Source: Imperialibacter sp. EC-SDR9 (lineage in GTDB: Bacteria; Bacteroidota; Bacteroidia; Cytophagales; Cyclobacteriaceae). Taken from it: a DNA stretch of 64,000 bases. Below the pieces are notes generated by a model that saw only the letters and a program-made list of their open reading frames with translations, was not told the origin of the DNA and made no database searches. A program made the translations under genes and the position numbers. How positions within the stretch are numbered: the first letter of the stretch is position 1; every line of letters begins with the position of its first letter. The DNA lies in the NCBI RefSeq assembly GCF_902498805.1, contig NZ_LR701637.1:248001-312000 (forward strand). Direction: 5' to 3'. Shown in pieces: positions 37,618 to 45,511 of this stretch.

Positions 37618-38820
37618 ATGAAAAATTTTGTTAACATCTTATGTACCTCTGCTTTGGCTGTTGGGTTCTCCGCTTTTCTAGGCGGTTGCGGTTCCAGCAC
37701 ACCAACAAGTAGTAGTCCAGGCAGCCTGAGCTCAGCGACAGGAATGGAGTACAACGAGGAGGGTGGTTTTCAGGTGAGCGACTATGCCGGTCAGCCTGAG
37801 GGTCCTAATCTAGTTTTTATAGAAGGAGGTCGTACCGTTCTTGGGTCTTTCGAGGAAGATTTGATGAATAGACACGACAATGTTGAGAGAGCCGTGACAG
37901 TTGCTTCGTTCTACATGGACGAAACTGAAATCGCCAACATTCACTGGTTGGAGTATCTCTACTACATTCGCCTTGACTCATCAAGAGAATTTTATGAGTC
38001 ATCGCTGCCTGACACAACTGTTTGGGCCAGAGACCTTGCTTACAATGATCCTTATGTAGATCACTACCTTCGTTACCCTGGTTTCAGGTACTACCCTGTT
38101 GTAGGTGTTAACTGGAAGCAAGCCAATGACTATTGCAACTGGAGAACAACAGTGGTTAACCTTAAGCTTGCACAAGATGCCGGTCTTGAGGATGTAACCC
38201 TTGCGGAATCAGGAAGTGAAAGAATTCCTTTGGAAAGTGGTGTTGTGCTACCTAACTACCGTCTCCCAACCGAGGCTGAGTGGGAATATGCAGCTCAGGC
38301 ACTTATTGGTGTTCAGTGGCTGGACGAAAACCAAACTCACCGCAGACTGTATCCATGGGATGGTCACTCATTGCGTAATCCTTATGGAAAGAAAATGGGT
38401 TACTTCCTGGCTAACTTCAAAAGAGGTCGTGGTGACTACGCTGGTATTGCCGGCAAGCTGAACGACGGCGCCATGATCACAACTTATATCTACGATTATC
38501 CACCGAACGAATTCGGTCTTTATAATATGTCAGGAAATGTTAACGAATGGGTATGGGACGTTTACCGCCCGCTTTCGTTTCAGGACTTTGACGACCTGAA
38601 CCCTGTTCGTCGTGATGGTTACCTTGATGACGAAAAAGGTTATGACACGCAGAACTTCAACTCACTTGTGTCTGACAGAGTGAGGGTTTATAAAGGGGGT
38701 TCATGGGCTGATGTAGCTTACTGGATGTCGCCAGGAACCAGAAGATACCTGGAAGAAGATTCGTCAACTTCTACTATAGGTTTCCGTTGTGCGATGATTC
38801 GTGCCGGCACCAACTACTAA
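37618..38820 (+). CDS. gldJ: Gliding motility / type IX secretion lipoprotein GldJ
   Basis: Outer-membrane lipoprotein of 400 residues with a formylglycine-generating-enzyme-like (FGE-sulfatase, SUMF1) fold. Start ATG 37618 gives signal peptide and lipobox FLGGCGSS. The body opens with YAGQPEGPNLVFIEGGRTVLGSFEEDLM, then SFYMDETEIANIHWLEYLYYI, YPVVGVNWKQANDYCNWRT, YRLPTEAEWEYAA, MSGNVNEWVWDVYRPLSF and VYKGGSWAD. Those blocks and the DTTVWARDLAYNDPYV segment fit GldJ better than its paralogue GldK. GldJ forms part of the ring around the type IX secretion core and stabilises GldK; loss abolishes gliding in Flavobacterium. Other gld genes are not in the window. Confidence 0.87.
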   Translation: MKNFVNILCTSALAVGFSAFLGGCGSSTPTSSSPGSLSSATGMEYNEEGGFQVSDYAGQPEGPNLVFIEGGRTVLGSFEEDLMNRHDNVERAVTVASFYMDETEIANIHWLEYLYYIRLDSSREFYESSLPDTTVWARDLAYNDPYVDHYLRYPGFRYYPVVGVNWKQANDYCNWRTTVVNLKLAQDAGLEDVTLAESGSERIPLESGVVLPNYRLPTEAEWEYAAQALIGVQWLDENQTHRRLYPWDGHSLRNPYGKKMGYFLANFKRGRGDYAGIAGKLNDGAMITTYIYDYPPNEFGLYNMSGNVNEWVWDVYRPLSFQDFDDLNPVRRDGYLDDEKGYDTQNFNSLVSDRVRVYKGGSWADVAYWMSPGTRRYLEEDSSTSTIGFRCAMIRAGTNY

Positions 38821-38845
38821 GACAAAACAAAATTATCGATATAAG

Positions 38846-38872
38846 AAAGCTCCGAAGTTCGGAGCTTTTTTT
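38846..38872 (+). terminator. Terminator of gldJ
   Basis: AAAGCTCCGA (38846-38855) pairs with TCGGAGCTTT (38859-38868), followed by a T run that enters the comF stop codon on the other strand. Confidence 0.85.
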
Positions 38873-39572
38873 ATTTGTGGGAAACTGCCAAAGCACAAAT
38901 TCCTATCCCTTCAGCCCCGGCGCTGATAAGCGATGAAGCACAAGATGATAGTGTCGAGCCGGTAGTAAGCACATCGTCAACAAGCAGTACCTTTTTCCCT
39001 TTTACACTCTCTGGGCTGGTAATCGCAAAAATGTTTTCCACATTCTGCCAGCGGTCTACCTTTTGCTTCTTGGTTTGCGTGCTGGTGAATTTAGACCTGA
39101 CTAGTAGCTCAGCGTCGACTGGCTTTTGTGTGGAGACGGAAAGTCCTTCGGCAATTGCCATGCTTTGATTGTAGCCTCTGATCCTCAGCTTTCTTTTGTG
39201 CAGAGGCACTGGAACAATCACATCAAAAGCCGAAAACTCTGGCCTCTCTAGTAGCTGGTTGCCATACCAGGCGCCGAGCATAACACCCAACTCTCGGTTT
39301 CCTTTGTATTTTAGTTGATGAAGAAGCTTCTGAGTAATGCCTGATTTCTTAAATGTCAAGAAAGCATCGACAAAGCTAATCTTTGACTCATACACAAATT
39401 TGTTTCCAAGGAGAGTATTTCGGATGGCTTCATCTACAATGGGCAGCTGATAACGGCAAGCTGTGCACAAATGATCCTCGCCCCGAACCAATAACTCACC
39501 ACATGAGATACAGTTTTCAGGAAATATCAAAGAAACAAAATCATTCCAAAGTTCATTTGCGATATTTGCCAT
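38871..39572 (-). CDS. comF: ComF family protein
   Basis: Phosphoribosyltransferase-fold protein of 233 residues related to competence factor ComF. The start is ATG 39572 (MANIANELWNDF); the frame upstream is not family-like. An N-terminal four-Cys zinc ribbon (CISCGEL...CTACRYQ) is followed by the PRTase domain with YNQSMAIAEGL and the PRPP-binding loop VLLVDDVLTTGSTLSS. ComF proteins assist DNA uptake and may bind nucleotides or RecA/DprA partners. It converges on gldJ. Confidence 0.9.
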   Translation of the reverse strand: MANIANELWNDFVSLIFPENCISCGELLVRGEDHLCTACRYQLPIVDEAIRNTLLGNKFVYESKISFVDAFLTFKKSGITQKLLHQLKYKGNRELGVMLGAWYGNQLLERPEFSAFDVIVPVPLHKRKLRIRGYNQSMAIAEGLSVSTQKPVDAELLVRSKFTSTQTKKQKVDRWQNVENIFAITSPESVKGKKVLLVDDVLTTGSTLSSCASSLISAGAEGIGICALAVSHK

Positions 39573-39682
39573 GGGTAAAATATAGAAAAAAAAGTGCTCG
39601 CAAACACAACCTGTATTCCCCGTTTTCAAAAATACCCGGAGCATGAGAGTGACTCCTTTTATAACGCAAACAGATAGAACGT

Positions 39683-40036
39683 ATGAGTAAAGTAGACGAA
39701 TTCAATAACTACAGGGAAAAGATGAATGAGCGCATTCTTTCTTCTGATAACAAGCTTGTTAAAAGAATCTTTAACCTGGACACCAATGCCTTTAGCGAAG
39801 GGGCCATTGATGTAAAAAATAAAGAAATGCTGGGGCTTGCTTGTTCCATGGTGCTCAGGTGCGATGACTGTGTGCGCTATCATTTGGGCAAATGTTACGA
39901 ACTTGGTTGCTCCGATAAGGAGATGGACGAGGTGTTCGGCATAGCCACACTTATTGGGGGCACGATAGTAATTCCACACCTTAGAAGGGCAGTTGAGTTT
40001 TGGGACGAATTAAAACTAACATCACAAAATGTTTAA
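39683..40036 (+). CDS. Carboxymuconolactone decarboxylase/AhpD-like protein
   Basis: Alpha-helical protein of 117 residues of the CMD/AhpD superfamily. The redox CxxC motif and following His appear as VLRCDDCVRYHLGKCYE (about residues 52-68), the signature of AhpD-type peroxidase reductases, and GIATLIGGTIVIPHLRRA is the following conserved helix. It probably acts in thiol-based peroxide defence. The gene overlaps the next one by 8 bp and starts the three-gene operon AhpD-like, unknown, xthA. Confidence 0.85.
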   Translation: MSKVDEFNNYREKMNERILSSDNKLVKRIFNLDTNAFSEGAIDVKNKEMLGLACSMVLRCDDCVRYHLGKCYELGCSDKEMDEVFGIATLIGGTIVIPHLRRAVEFWDELKLTSQNV

Positions 40037-40382
40037 AAAAGACCTGGATCTCGAGAGGGAGTGGCAGGCGCTACTTGGCAAACTAGAAAAAATGATTGGC
40101 AAAAAACCGGCTGACCTCAACGCCGTACTTTTTCTGATAGGTGTACAAGAACTGGGCAAGGGGCGAAGGACTTTTACCAAAGAGCAAAAGCAGGACTTAA
40201 TGCACATTGCTATCTGCAAAGTACTGAGTTTCTCTGGCTTCTACGCCCTGGAGGGCATAGACGAGGACGGCTGGCCTCACTGGAAGATGATGAAAAAATT
40301 GCCACATTTTGACACTACAGAACAAGAAAAGCTACTAAAAATTCATGCTATTGAGTATTTTGAAAAAGAAAGTACATTATAA
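40029..40382 (+). CDS. Conserved protein of unknown function (117 aa)
   Basis: Soluble, mainly helical protein of 117 residues, with AVLFLIGVQELGKGRRTFTKEQKQDLMHIA and ALEGIDEDGWPHWKMMKKLP as its most conserved-looking parts. No named family recognised. It overlaps the AhpD-like gene by 8 bp, and its stop shares one base with the xthA start (TAATG). Tight coupling suggests a role beside oxidative-damage repair. Confidence 0.75.
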   Translation: MFKKDLDLEREWQALLGKLEKMIGKKPADLNAVLFLIGVQELGKGRRTFTKEQKQDLMHIAICKVLSFSGFYALEGIDEDGWPHWKMMKKLPHFDTTEQEKLLKIHAIEYFEKESTL

Positions 40383-41146
40383 TGACAGGAATTATATCAT
40401 ATAATGTAAACGGAATTCGGTCGGCTGTTTCCAAAGGAATAACGCAGTGGTTAAAGGAGAAAGATCCGCAAATCGTTTGTTTTCAGGAACTTAAGGCCCA
40501 CAAAGAGCAAATTCCCGTTTCCTTGTTCGAAGACCTCGGCTACCACTGCTACTGGTTTCCAGCAGTGAAAAAAGGCTATAGCGGTGTTGCCATTCTGTCA
40601 AAAATTAAACCCAAACATGTGGAGTACGGATCCGGCATTGATCAGTCGGACTATGAGGGTCGGGTGATCAGGGCAGATTTCCAGGACTACTCTATCATGA
40701 GTGTTTATATCCCTTCGGGTTCTTCCGGTGACGAGCGACAGGACTACAAAATGCAATGGTTGGGTGAGTTTACTGACTACATAAAAAAAGTAAAGGCCGA
40801 CCATCCTAAACTCATTATTTCGGGGGACTATAATATTTGCCACAAGCCGATCGATATCCACGACCCTGTGTCCAACAAAAAGAGTTCTGGCTTTTTGCCG
40901 GAGGAACGTGAGTGGCTTAGCGAATTCATAGACACCGGCTTTGTGGACTCTTTCCGTCAATTCAACACAGCACCTCACCAGTATAGCTGGTGGACCTTCA
41001 GAGCCAATGCCAGAGCAAACAACAAGGGATGGCGGATTGATTACCACCTCGCCACTCAGGAGATGGCAGCAGACTTGGTACACGCCGAAATTTTGCCACA
41101 AGTGGTTCATTCTGACCATTGCCCCGTTGGACTTAGCATCAAATAA
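40382..41146 (+). CDS. xthA: Exodeoxyribonuclease III
   Basis: Exonuclease III/AP endonuclease of 254 residues for base-excision repair. Motifs of the EEP fold: ISYNVNGIRSA (metal Asn), IVCFQELKA (metal Glu), SVYIPSGS, ISGDYNICHKPIDIHDP (catalytic Asp and Asn), WRIDYHLATQEM and the final HSDHCPVGLSIK (Asp-His). Coupled to the upstream gene by a one-base stop/start overlap. A hairpin at 41159-41178 lies just after it. Confidence 0.95.
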   Translation: MTGIISYNVNGIRSAVSKGITQWLKEKDPQIVCFQELKAHKEQIPVSLFEDLGYHCYWFPAVKKGYSGVAILSKIKPKHVEYGSGIDQSDYEGRVIRADFQDYSIMSVYIPSGSSGDERQDYKMQWLGEFTDYIKKVKADHPKLIISGDYNICHKPIDIHDPVSNKKSSGFLPEEREWLSEFIDTGFVDSFRQFNTAPHQYSWWTFRANARANNKGWRIDYHLATQEMAADLVHAEILPQVVHSDHCPVGLSIK

Positions 41147-41158
41147 CGGTTTTTTAGC

Positions 41159-41178
41159 TGCTTTCGACAGCGAAAGCA
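41159..41178. other. Hairpin after xthA
   Basis: An 8-bp perfect stem (41159-41166 with 41171-41178, GCTTTCG/CGAAAGC core) with a 4-base loop lies 12 bp after the xthA stop. It has no T tract, so it is at best a weak or factor-aided terminator or a 3'-end stabiliser. Confidence 0.35.
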
Positions 41179-41288
41179 AGTCTATTCAAACAATTTTCCG
41201 TTTTTAACTACATTCTTTTCACGATATTCGTTATAACTAGTATCATACCCTTTGCGAATTGCAAATGGATGAAAAGAAGGAGGCCAAA

Positions 41289-44200
41289 ATGAATACAGGA
41301 ATTGACGCCGTCAAGAGGCAACTTCATGATTACAAAAAGAAATACTCTACCGACAAGCTGGTTAAAGGGGTTCTCTACTTCCTTCTTGTAGGCCTTTGCC
41401 TTTTCTTGACGTTTACCGTATTAGAGTTCAATTTTCGCTTCGGCACGTGGATCAGGGGCTTTTTGTTGTTTTCGTTTGTCATTCTCACTTCTGGCATACT
41501 CCTGATTCGGATTATAAAGCCTCTGTGGGAGATCTACTCCGGAGGCAAAAACCTTGATGACGCTGAGGCAGCCCGTCAGATCGGGCGGTTTTTTCCCGAA
41601 GTGAAAGACAAACTTCTGAATGTACTGCAGCTCCAAAAAATTACCAATCAGGATGAAAGTCTTCTTTTAGCCAGCATAGACCAAAAAAGCCAGGAGCTCT
41701 CAACAACAAAGTTTGTTAATGCGATAAAAATAAATGCCAACCTTAGCTTTTTAAGGTATTTAGCCATTCCTGTAGGCATCACACTAATATTGCTTCTGCT
41801 GATTCCTCAGCTATTTACGGAAAGTGCCGCCCGGATCATTCAATACAATAAGACCTTTACCCCACCGCCACCGTTTACATTCAATCTCTTGAATGAGTCC
41901 CTGGACGGGTTTCGCAATGAGGATTTTCAATTGAAAATGAGCATTGAAGGAGATAATATCCCAGAAAATGTGTACCTGGAAAATAATGGCCGTCGAATCA
42001 AGTTAAACGAAAACGACGAAGGACTCTTTGAGTTTACCTTTCCGAAAATGCTTGTAAAGACCAACTTTAGGTTCGAAGCGGCAGGGTACTCAAGTTCTGA
42101 ATATCAGATTACGCTACACAATCGGCCTCTTCTTAAAAACTTCAACGTCTTCCTTGACTTCCCTTCTTACACCGGCAAACAAGATGTTCTTTTGGAAAAC
42201 ATAGGCAATGTGGAAGTACCTGAGGGAAGCCAGATCAACTGGCAATTCAGCACCACAGAAGCCGACAGCTTATGGCTAAAATTTGACAAAGACGAGGAGC
42301 CTGTAACATCACAAATATCTGACAATCAGCTATTTGATGTAGAAAAGACGTTTTTCAACCCACAATACTATGAAGTACAGCTAGCCAACAAATTCAGCAA
42401 AAATAAAGACAGAATCAGGTACCGGATCGAAGTGGTAAAAGACAAGGCACCTGAAATTCACGCAGAAATCTTCCAGGACACCACTCTTTTCAGCTTCATT
42501 GTGCTGGGCGGGTCGGTGAGCGACGACTATGGCCTTACCAAGCTAGCCATTAAGTACCAAACTCAGAATGCTAAGGAAGAATCACTATTCAGCACGCTTC
42601 CACTTCCTCTCGACAAAAAGCAGTCTTCTCAGGGTTTTTATTACCAGTGGCGCATCGACAGCATGAACCTCAAGGAAGGAGAGACGCTTGCCTACTACGT
42701 AGAAGTAACTGACAATGATGAGGTTAATGGGCATAAATCGACCCGCACAGGCCTCTATTACATGAAGGTGCCGACGAGAAAAGAGTTGAAGGAGTCGTTG
42801 GCGAAGGAGGCCCAGGGTGCCGAAAAACAGATTGATAAAAGCCTTGACCAGGCGAAAGAAATTCAGGATCAGATAAAGGAAATTGAGAATCGGCTGAAGA
42901 CCAAGAAAAAGATGGACTGGCAGGACGAGAAGCTGATACAAGACCTGCTGGAAAAAAAAGAGGAGCTTAGCGAGAACATAGAAAAGCTAAAAAACCAAAA
43001 CAAAGATTTGAATGAGCGTAGAGAACGCTTTTCAGAAAGAAGCCCCAAGCTAAAAGACCAAATGGAGAAGCTCCAGTCGCTCATGGATGAGCTGCTTGAT
43101 GATGAAACTAAAAAACTCTACGACGAACTGAAAAAACTGCTGGAGGAAAAGTCGCAGCTTGGCGAGGTTCAAAAAATGATGAACCAGATAGAAAACAAGG
43201 AAGAAAACCTTGAAAAAGAGCTCGAAAGAGCCCTGGAGCTTTTCAACAAGATGAAATTTGACTTTAAGCTTGAGGAAATAGTTCAGGACTTGGAAGAAAC
43301 AAGCAAGAAGCAGGAGGAACTAAGCGAGAAGACTGAGAACTCTGAGAACTCAAAAGAAGACCTCATTAAGGAGCAGGAAGAAATCAAAGAAGAGTTTCAG
43401 GAGCTTCAAAAAGACATGGAAGAGTTAAACAAGCTCAACCAGGAGCTCAATAACCCTGAAAGCATGCCGGATTTCAGTGAAGAGAAAGAAGAAGTGGAGA
43501 AGAACCAGGAGGAGTCTATTTCTAATCTGGAAGAGCAGAAGAGGAAGAAGGCGTCTGACAACCAAAAGAAAAGTGCTCAGCAAATGAAGCAGATGGGTGA
43601 AAAGATGCAGCAAATGCAGAGCAATATGGAGATGGAAATGCTCGAGGAAAACCTCGACAACCTCAGAGACATAGTAGACAACCTCGTTAAGCTCTCCTTC
43701 AGCCAGGAAACCCTCATGAACAACTTCAAAGAAGTAAATCAGAGTGACCCAAGGTTTCTTGAATTGTCTCAGGAGCAATTAAAGATAAAGGACGATGCCA
43801 TTATCGTTAAAGACAGTCTCCTTGCACTGGCTAACAGGGTTTTTCAAATTGCCTCCTTTGTAACAAGAGAGGTGAGTGCTCTCAATGAATACATGGATCA
43901 AAGCCTGGATGCGCTTAAAGACCGGAACAAATCTCTGGCGATCAGCAAGCAGCAATTCTCTATGACATCGATGAACAACCTCGCTTTATTGCTCGACGAC
44001 GTACTTCAGCAAATGCAACAGCAAATGGCTGACGCTATGGGCTCACCTCAGAAAGGCAAAAAAGGGCAAAAGAAAAACATGCCGGGCCTAAGCGAGCTTC
44101 AGAGTGAACTCAGCAAGAAAATTAACGATCTCAAAAAAAGCGGAAAAACAGGCAGACAACTATCAGAAGAATTGGCTAAACTTGCTGCCGAGCAAGAAAT

Positions 44201-44588
44201 GATTAGAAGAGAGCTCGAAGCCATGCAACAGAAGATGGGTGGTGACAAAGAAGGTGGGCCGGGCGGCCTGGAAGATGCTATCAAAAAGATGGAACAAACC
44301 GAAAGAGATCTTGTTAACAAACGACTGGCCAACATTAGCCAGGAGAGGCAAGAAGACATCGTAACACGGCTTTTAGAAGCAGAAATCTCTGAAAGAGAAA
44401 GAGAACTTAGCAAGGAGAGGGAAGGGGAGGCCGCAAAAGATTTCGAAAGAAAGATACCGGCGGCTTTTGAGGAGTATAAGCAGTTAAAAGAAAAGGAAAT
44501 TGAATTGCTTAAAACTGTTCCTCCTAAATTGAACCCTTATTACAAAAAAGAGGTAAATGAGTACTTTAAACGTATTGGCAGCAATTAA
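41289..44588 (+). CDS. DUF4175 family giant coiled-coil membrane protein
   Basis: Membrane-anchored protein of about 1099 residues of the DUF4175 family, common in Bacteroidota but uncharacterised. Two N-terminal TM helices (KGVLYFLLVGLCLFLTFTVL and GFLLFSFVILTSGILLIRII) and a third near 160 (YLAIPVGITLILLLLIPQLF) precede an Ig-like periplasmic part and then about 600 residues of very charged coiled coil (Glu, Lys, Gln, Leu heptads, Met/Gln-rich QQMKQMGEKMQQMQ-type stretches). I chose ATG 41289 because AAGGAGG lies just upstream and the family starts there; ATG 41265 is possible. The next gene follows after 11 bp. Confidence 0.82.
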   Translation: MNTGIDAVKRQLHDYKKKYSTDKLVKGVLYFLLVGLCLFLTFTVLEFNFRFGTWIRGFLLFSFVILTSGILLIRIIKPLWEIYSGGKNLDDAEAARQIGRFFPEVKDKLLNVLQLQKITNQDESLLLASIDQKSQELSTTKFVNAIKINANLSFLRYLAIPVGITLILLLLIPQLFTESAARIIQYNKTFTPPPPFTFNLLNESLDGFRNEDFQLKMSIEGDNIPENVYLENNGRRIKLNENDEGLFEFTFPKMLVKTNFRFEAAGYSSSEYQITLHNRPLLKNFNVFLDFPSYTGKQDVLLENIGNVEVPEGSQINWQFSTTEADSLWLKFDKDEEPVTSQISDNQLFDVEKTFFNPQYYEVQLANKFSKNKDRIRYRIEVVKDKAPEIHAEIFQDTTLFSFIVLGGSVSDDYGLTKLAIKYQTQNAKEESLFSTLPLPLDKKQSSQGFYYQWRIDSMNLKEGETLAYYVEVTDNDEVNGHKSTRTGLYYMKVPTRKELKESLAKEAQGAEKQIDKSLDQAKEIQDQIKEIENRLKTKKKMDWQDEKLIQDLLEKKEELSENIEKLKNQNKDLNERRERFSERSPKLKDQMEKLQSLMDELLDDETKKLYDELKKLLEEKSQLGEVQKMMNQIENKEENLEKELERALELFNKMKFDFKLEEIVQDLEETSKKQEELSEKTENSENSKEDLIKEQEEIKEEFQELQKDMEELNKLNQELNNPESMPDFSEEKEEVEKNQEESISNLEEQKRKKASDNQKKSAQQMKQMGEKMQQMQSNMEMEMLEENLDNLRDIVDNLVKLSFSQETLMNNFKEVNQSDPRFLELSQEQLKIKDDAIIVKDSLLALANRVFQIASFVTREVSALNEYMDQSLDALKDRNKSLAISKQQFSMTSMNNLALLLDDVLQQMQQQMADAMGSPQKGKKGQKKNMPGLSELQSELSKKINDLKKSGKTGRQLSEELAKLAAEQEMIRRELEAMQQKMGGDKEGGPGGLEDAIKKMEQTERDLVNKRLANISQERQEDIVTRLLEAEISERERELSKEREGEAAKDFERKIPAAFEEYKQLKEKEIELLKTVPPKLNPYYKKEVNEYFKRIGSN

Positions 44589-44599
44589 CCCGCTTAGAA

Positions 44600-45001
44600 A
44601 TGGATAATATCAAAATCGAGATTCCTTCTCTTCCTGAGAATATTAGAATCGTTGAGAGTTTTATCGACAACGCTAAAGAACGATTCAGTCTTGAAGATGA
44701 TATCTATGGCAATATCATGATTGCTGTAACCGAAGCCGTAAACAATGCCATACTACATGGCAACGGAAAGGACGCTCACAAGAATGTGTTGTTGCAACTG
44801 TCATTACTCAATGAAAACCTTCAATTCACAGTTCAGGATGAAGGGATCGGCTTCGACTACCACCACCTGCCAGATCCCACTGCGCCAGAAAACCTCGAGA
44901 AGCCCGGCGGTAGAGGCATCTTCCTAATGAAGAACCTGTGTGACGAAGTTAAGTTCCACGAAGGTGGCAAAAAGGTAGACCTGATCTTTTACCTGGGCTA
45001 G
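44600..45001 (+). CDS. RsbW-like anti-sigma/serine kinase ATPase
   Basis: Single-domain GHKL ATPase of 133 residues like RsbW/SpoIIAB. N box IMIAVTEAVNNAILHGN, G1 VQDEGIGFDY and G2 PGGRGIFLMKNL are all present. In other phyla such proteins sequester sigma factors or phosphorylate antagonists. No partner anti-anti-sigma gene is adjacent. It lies 11 bp after the DUF4175 gene and 1 bp before ybeY, in an apparent operon running into mnmG. Confidence 0.88.
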   Translation: MDNIKIEIPSLPENIRIVESFIDNAKERFSLEDDIYGNIMIAVTEAVNNAILHGNGKDAHKNVLLQLSLLNENLQFTVQDEGIGFDYHHLPDPTAPENLEKPGGRGIFLMKNLCDEVKFHEGGKKVDLIFYLG

Positions 45002-45002
45002 C

Positions 45003-45428
45003 ATGAAAATCACCTTCTTCAGTGAAGAGATAACTTTCAAACTAGCTTCTCCCAACAAAGTTCGTTCCTGGATTAAAGAAGTGATACGCTTGGAGAAGCA
45101 TACCCTTGCAGAGGTTTCCTATGTATTCTGCTCCGACGACTATTTGCACAATATGAACGTGCAGTATCTCAATCACGATACACTTACTGACATCATTACT
45201 TTTGATAACTCAGAGGAAGAAGAACAGATCGAAGGTGATATATTCATCAGCATTGACCGTGTCAAAGAAAACGCCGCCCGACTAAATCTTCCTTTTGAGA
45301 ACGAACTACATCGGGTTATGATCCATGGCATTCTTCATTTGTGTGGTTACAAAGACAAGGCAAGTTCAGAAAGGGAGCTTATGAGAAAAAAAGAAGATGC
45401 TTGTTTATCTTTGCTCCCGGATCAATAA
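45003..45428 (+). CDS. ybeY: Endoribonuclease YbeY (rRNA maturation)
   Basis: Zinc endoribonuclease of 141 residues for 16S rRNA 3'-end maturation and ribosome quality control. The family start VSYVFCSDDYLHNMNVQYLNHDTLTDIITF is clear, and the metal motif reads HGILHLCGYKDKA. The usual HGxLHLxGYDH has a third His; here it is Lys-Asp. The same GYKD form is, to my knowledge, common in Bacteroidota. Its TAA at 45426-45428 is part of the first parS-like palindrome. Confidence 0.92.
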   Translation: MKITFFSEEITFKLASPNKVRSWIKEVIRLEKHTLAEVSYVFCSDDYLHNMNVQYLNHDTLTDIITFDNSEEEEQIEGDIFISIDRVKENAARLNLPFENELHRVMIHGILHLCGYKDKASSERELMRKKEDACLSLLPDQ

Positions 45429-45444
45429 TGTTCCACGTGGAACA
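45429..45444. promoter_or_regulatory. parS-like site 1
   Basis: TGTTCCACGTGGAACA, a perfect match to the bacterial parS centromere pattern TGTTNCACGTGNAACA bound by ParB. The palindrome extends without mismatch to 26 bp (45424-45449) and overlaps the ybeY stop codon. It lies 4.8 kb from the candidate origin. Confidence 0.75.
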
Positions 45445-45486
45445 TTATTTCTTCTCACTCTGTTGCTAACACTAACAATACCTAGA

Positions 45487-45502
45487 CGTTCCACGTGGAA
45501 CA
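45487..45502. promoter_or_regulatory. parS-like site 2
   Basis: CGTTCCACGTGGAACA matches the 16-base parS pattern at 15 positions and keeps the perfect 14-bp core palindrome. It lies 58 bp (centre to centre) from site 1 and 9 bp before the mnmG ATG, so ParB binding could also affect mnmG expression. Confidence 0.7.
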
Positions 45503-45511
45503 TCAAAATAT

